DNA of 51,073 nt from Diphasiastrum complanatum. Taxonomy: Eukaryota; Streptophyta; Lycopodiopsida; Lycopodiales; Lycopodiaceae. A model generated the notes under the pieces. It saw only the letters and a program-made list of their open reading frames with translations. It did no database searches and was not told where the DNA came from. The first letter of the stretch is position 1; every line of letters begins with the position of its first letter. Positions 46,518-51,073 of this stretch are shown here, piece after piece. The translations under genes were made by a program, and so were the position numbers. Location of the stretch: assembly GCA_029204225.1 (NCBI GenBank), contig CM055094.1, positions 21,821,584-21,872,656 on the forward strand. The letters run 5' to 3'.

Positions 46518-46886
46518 TCATTCGGTATCTGAACTAGCAAAAAGTACAAAATCGGTCTGGTATTCAACAAAACGACATTTCTTCTTACAAACAAGACACA
46601 TCGTAGTGCATTTAAATTGTTCAAACAATTTAGTAAACATCCTATCCAACCTTTGCTTGAACTGCGGGAAGAAATCGAAATGCATGAAGGAGAGAGGAGC
46701 TATGGAGATAGCAATTATATTGACTATATCCCTAAATATAACATAATGTCTAAAAAATACTTCAGAATTGGGTTGCGTAGTCTTGAAAACATGTAGATAT
46801 GGGCGAAATAGAGTGTAAAAGTAGTCAAAGTTCTCAGTAATTCCAAACTTAGTAAGAAATGCTCTTAGCTCACAACTGGATCCCAA
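46518..46886 (-). CDS. Hypothetical ORF between module genes
   Basis: 122 codons, MGSSCELRAFLTKFGITENF at the start, CTTMCLVCKKKC near residue 95 as a possible metal-binding cluster. It lies between the H3-like and unknown genes of copy 2, where copy 1 has the motif array instead. No counterpart was seen in copy 1, so it may be captured or spurious. Confidence 0.3.
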   Translation of the reverse strand: MGSSCELRAFLTKFGITENFDYFYTLFRPYLHVFKTTQPNSEVFFRHYVIFRDIVNIIAISIAPLSFMHFDFFPQFKQRLDRMFTKLFEQFKCTTMCLVCKKKCRFVEYQTDFVLFASSDTE

Positions 46887-46953
46887 ATATTATAAGTCAA
46901 CTAAACTCCTAGTTTCCAAAGCACTATTTTACCATGCTATCCACTAGATCACC

Positions 46954-47940
46954 ATGGAAGATCTTGACAGTTTTGTTAGATTCACTCCTGCTACACTTCA
47001 GTGCCTTCAAGAGGCTACTACAGATTATCATAGTCTTTTTTTCTAAGACTCTTTTTTGTTCGCCATTCATGCCAAGCAAGTTACAATAATGCCAAAGATT
47101 TTGAACTGCTATACAGGATGCGAGATAGATATTGTAGATTACATAAGGGTGAGCCATCTGCACCTAGACTCGATCCCATGGATAGGAAAGACCTCCCTAC
47201 CAAGAGGCCTAGGAAGCAACCAATCCACAAGAGAGTCCCAAAGAAAGGAAGGACGTTATTCCATCATCTCTTTTTGTTGATAATGTAAATACTACTACAC
47301 TGGATTCGGTTGTAAACACAGTTACAACCATTTTGGATAATCCGGTTATTCATGTAGATACTTCTCATCCACCACTCCTCCTCTTACAAATTTCTATACA
47401 TATATAGATTCAGATGAGTATCTTAAATTTGAGAGTGACATATCTGATGTTGTAGATAGAATTGGAGTTCCATTTTGTTTTAGATTAGAGGATTTTAGTA
47501 TAAATTATAGGGTTATTGATTGTTTGGATATGAAAAACAGATGGGCTTCTATTAGTGATCATGTGAGAGAGTCTGGGGTCACACTCTTGCAATTTGACAT
47601 TACAAAGGATTCATCGAGTGAAATTTTGGTGCTTAGCAATTTTTTCCTTCAGACAATTAAGGAGAAGAACAACACTTTGTCACAATGTTTGTTTAGTGGA
47701 TGCACACCAGTTATAAAATACCTGCTTGTGTCTTATCACTCCAAGTAAGACAATTTAGATGTTTTTTTGTTGTTTATAGCTTTATCATTGGCATATCATT
47801 AATAATATTTCTCAAAATTGTAGCTAATGGACTCTCTATTTTATTTTGTAGTGAGCATTGGAGTTTAAACTTGATCTCTATTAGGAGATTTGTAGATAAT
47901 GTTATTAAATTTTTTTTGTGTAAATATGAATTCGGCTAGT
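46954..47940 (+). pseudogene. Histone H3-like and downstream region of module copy 2
   Basis: The plus strand reads VRFTPATLQCLQEATTDYHS, then after a stop (47044-47046) DSFLFAIHAKQVTIMPK, and after a one-base deletion near 47097 DFELLYRMRDRY. This follows H3 helix 2, loop 2 and the C-terminal helix closely. DS before the AIHA motif resembles CENH3. A basic tail follows (KRPRKQPIHKRVPKKGR). Further frames give VVDRIGVPFCFRLEDFSI, FLQTIKEKNNTLSQ and TPVIKYLLVSYHSK. An intron, 47745-47851, matches copy 1 in place and phase, and exon 2 reads NEHWSLNLISIRRF, ending TAG at 47938. The H3 tail and helix 1 are gone. Confidence 0.7.
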
Positions 47941-48491
47941 AATATGCAAAGGATATTGACTTGATCCTGCCGATTGTATGTAAATACATTCCAATAGAGA
48001 ATTCTGATACAACTGAATGGAAGATCATCAGTTTGGAGATAAATTTTGTTCCTTTCATCACCATTTTGAGATCAACAATTTAATGTGTTCTTATTATTGT
48101 GTGGTTTCCCATCATTGATGGCTTGTGTGCTGAAGTTTTTGCAGTCACCCCAGCAAAATGATTCATTCAGCTGTGGGTGGTACACTTTCTACAATGCAAA
48201 GTTGTTTTTAAGTGGTTCATTTTTCAACAAGATGTTGATATTTCAAAGGTAATTTATTCTGTTTATTCTTGGTTTTAGAATCGTGATTCATTTTTCTATT
48301 CTGGAAATTTTTTAACCGTAACTAATACGTGAATATTCTATCTTGTAGTTTAAACTTTCTAAATACACAACAACCCAAGCGTATAGATTCAGGCAAGAAA
48401 TGATCCTGAGCATACTGGAGCGGAACCAGATATGCAAGTACCACCTCAATCCGAGCACCGACAATGGTATGGACAGATGCATTAGCAACTA
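47941..48491. other. Junction between module copy 2 and the gypsy element
   Basis: AT-rich sequence with no clear gene. Right border of module copy 2 lies somewhere here; I could not find terminal repeats. Confidence 0.4.
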
Positions 48492-51073
48492 TTGACTGCC
48501 AGACATGTCAATATGAATCAAATCCTGAACCCAACACATCTTCACCCGTGTTATGCTATGGACACACCAATCACATTTGGGGTGAATATGATAAACATAG
48601 CATGGCTGTCAGCGGAACCTATTGAGAACCTAGTGGACGATGATTTATTTCCTTGGCAACATGCTCTAACTTATAATAAGGAGACTGAGCTGACTGATGA
48701 GCAGGTCCTACAACACATGAACCCAGATCGTTACGGAATCAAGAAAGTACTAGCTTAACCATCACAAAAGTCTGCTATGACAAAGGTCTCAAGGATAGAT
48801 CCACCAAGGGCACTTGCGAACAAAAAGAATCAGTTGAAGCAACGCTACAACCAGGTGATCCAATGGAGTGATCTACCCGAAGAGGCTATAGCTACAGTGG
48901 ATGTTGATATTCGCAACCATGACATGAATGTCACACCAGTTCCGATGAAAGACAACAAGGATGAACCCACCAATATGACAAAAAAGAGCAAAAAAGAAGG
49001 TGTTGGATTTCTTGAAGTCAATCAAGATGGATTCAGATACAGCATCATCCTCTACTCAGATGACAAAGAACCAAAAGATGACCAGTCGGGCTAAGATCAA
49101 TATGCTGAAAGAGAAATCTTGATGAGCTCCAGTTCACGAGATGCCTGAGACTTTCAAGACTTATACCTTGGATGACGTGGTAATTATGATGCCGCAAGCC
49201 CAGCAAGAGCTTGATCAAAATCAGGCACCATCAAAAGAAATCTTCGAGGGACCTGAGCGGACACAACCAATGAACGTCGTCGAGCCAAATGAAGAAGAAA
49301 AAATAGTGCATGTGAGAGAGCAGTTAACGCCCACACAATTCAAGAGACTATGATCATTGTTGGTGGAATATAAAAACTGTTTTGTCTAGAGTTACAGTGA
49401 TTTGAAGGGCATTCAACCAATAGTAGTCCAACACACCATACCCTTGGTGGATGGAGCAGTCCCCAAGGTGAGTCGTTACTACCACTGCAACCTGAACTAT
49501 ATAAGATTGATCAAATAGGAGTTGTAGAAGTTGTTAGATGCAGATTTCATTTATGAAATTGAGCACATGGAATGGGTATCGTTGATAGTTATAGTACCCA
49601 AGAAGAATGGCAAATGCAAATCTGTGTGAATCCAAAGGCACTAAATGCAGTCACAAAAAAGGATCATTTTTTTTTACCCTTTATGAAAAGTGTTTTTGAC
49701 AAAGTAGTTGGGGCCGAAGCCTACAATTTTTTAGACGGCTTCAATGGTTACAACCAGGTGAAGATAGCACCCCAAGACCAACATAAGACAACATTTGCCA
49801 TGGAATGGGGAACCTATGCCTATAAGGTGATGCCATTCAGACTTTGCAATGCCCCAAGCACCTTCCAGCGTGTCATGCAAGCGGTCTTGGATGATTTGTG
49901 CATGCATGGACCAGACTCAGAACACTTATCCAATTTGGAGAAGGTGTTACAAAAATGTCACAATTTTCAGATCTCCTTGAATCCAAAAAAATGTCAATTT
50001 TGGGTTACACATGGCTTGATTCTCGGCCATATAGTATCTAGACATGGGATCACCACAGACCTATCAAAGATCAAGATCATTGTTGATCTACCACCACCAG
50101 GGACAATCCGTGAAGTCTACATCTTCATGGGTCATGCTAACTATTATAGGATCTTCATTCTAGATTTTCGGAGTTAGCCTGACCAATTTACAAACTCACA
50201 ACGGATTCACATTGAAACGAGAAAGCCCTAAAGGCTTTCCAAAAGCTTAAAGATGCATTGGTTTTAGCACTAATCTTACGTCCACCCAATTGGTCCATTG
50301 AGTTTTATGTGCATACAAACGCATCGAAGTATGTAGTTGGAGCAATCTTAACCCAGCCAGGAGAACACAAAAAAGATTTTCCAATCCGATTTGCAAGCCG
50401 ACAGCTCAGTGATATAGAAATGAATTATTCAACCACAAAACGGGAAGCACTGGCGGTGATCTATGCAGTTAAGAAATTTTGGCACTACCTGATGGCCACA
50501 CATTTTGTTTTTTATAAGGACCATCAACCCTTGCTCTATCTCGTTAACAAAACTTGCAACACAGGGAGAATCACCAGATGGCTACTTCTGTTGTTGGAGT
50601 TTGATTTTCGGATAGTAGTCCGCAAGGGAAAACAACACTACATGGCAGATCATGTGTCGCGAATCAAGGGGAAGGAGGTTGCAACCCAACCCGACGATGA
50701 GCTGGCCGATGCTATCTTATTTTACATGGACACAGTACCAGAATGGGCAGCCAACATTGTTGAATATCTAATGTGGGGCCAACCAGACAAATCACTGCCA
50801 AAGGCGGATCATCAAAAATTGATCTTGAAAGCTAGACCTTATAGGCTGATTGCCGGCCAATTGTATCGAAGAGGACCAAATGGGATTCTTTGGCGGTGTA
50901 TTCTTCCTCATGAGACCACCCAGATCATTTCGCTTTCACATGAAGACATGGGTGGAGGCCATTTTGCATCCGACATTATAGTTCTCAAGATCATGCAATC
51001 AGGATGTTGGTGGCCAACATTTCTTAAGGATATTGAAGAATACTTGAGGAAGTGCGATGTGTGCCAAAGGGCA
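48492..51073 (+). pseudogene. Ty3/gypsy pol, running off the window end
   Basis: 48492-49353 are three frames of a pre-RT region that I cannot assign to a domain. RT follows in broken frames (IVPKKNG near 49595, NPKALNAVTKKDHFFLP, FLDGFNGYNQVKIAPQDQHK, TTFAMEWGTYAYKVMPFRLC, NAPSTFQRVMQAVL). The piece between QAVL and DDLCMHG is short, so about 10-17 residues around the catalytic box seem to be deleted. RNase H reads HKKDFPIRFASRQLSD, NYSTTKREALAVIYAVKKFW and DHQPLLYLV. The integrase zinc finger starts at the end (HEDMGGGHFASD, WWPTFLKDIEEYLRKCDVCQ). Stops occur around 49350-49530. Confidence 0.88.

Overview
The window is nuclear DNA of a land plant. It is AT-rich and dominated by decayed LTR retrotransposons, with a few exon-intron genes with long introns. 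Coding signals are GT-AG spliced and there is no bacterial gene organisation. The mix (Ty3 chromovirus and Ty1/copia debris, kb-sized introns full of repeats, an intact spliced DUF3455 gene) suggests a fern, gymnosperm or other non-angiosperm plant. That placement is inference.

Layout. 1-5000: two fused Ty3/gypsy remnants (+). 5366-5732: a complete miniature LTR element (TRIM) whose LTRs carry a tRNA-like domain. 7072-13756: the C-terminal half of an allantoinase gene (+, six exons), with a hAT-like remnant and a 31-G run in its last long intron. 14900-22500: a GC-rich minisatellite, an LTR-like repeat, three copia pol remnants and a long TG/AG microsatellite. 23181-25264: a four-exon gene (-) for a membrane-anchored or secreted protein with two DUF3455 domains; all splice phases agree. 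26576-31152: a complete LTR element with target-site duplication, carrying one long open frame and CACGTG palindromes in its LTRs. 31158-33021: an unrecognised coiled-coil gag-like pseudogene (-). 33022-36383: copia IN/RT, then a second copia LTR, primer site and gag, then a scrap of gypsy integrase.

36640-47940 is the most unusual part. It holds two inverted copies of one multi-gene module that I do not recognise. Each copy has, in the same relative order: (a) a histone H3-like gene with CENH3-like features; (b) directly downstream, a protein region ending in a conserved intron and possibly an Ulp1-like protease fold; (c) a divergently oriented gene of unknown function; (d) a multi-exon transposase-like gene pointing back at (c). 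In copy 1 the spaces beside these genes hold about ten copies of a roughly 19-bp motif, close to GCGCGTYGAAYCGATATYG, in both orientations. The transposase exon of copy 1 was later interrupted by a second tRNA-bearing TRIM (41453-41856) with a perfect 5-bp duplication. I read the module as a previously unnoticed large DNA transposon that acquired a histone H3 gene. Both copies are now broken by stops and frameshifts.

48492-51073: a Ty3/gypsy pol (RT, RNase H, start of integrase) running off the end of the window.
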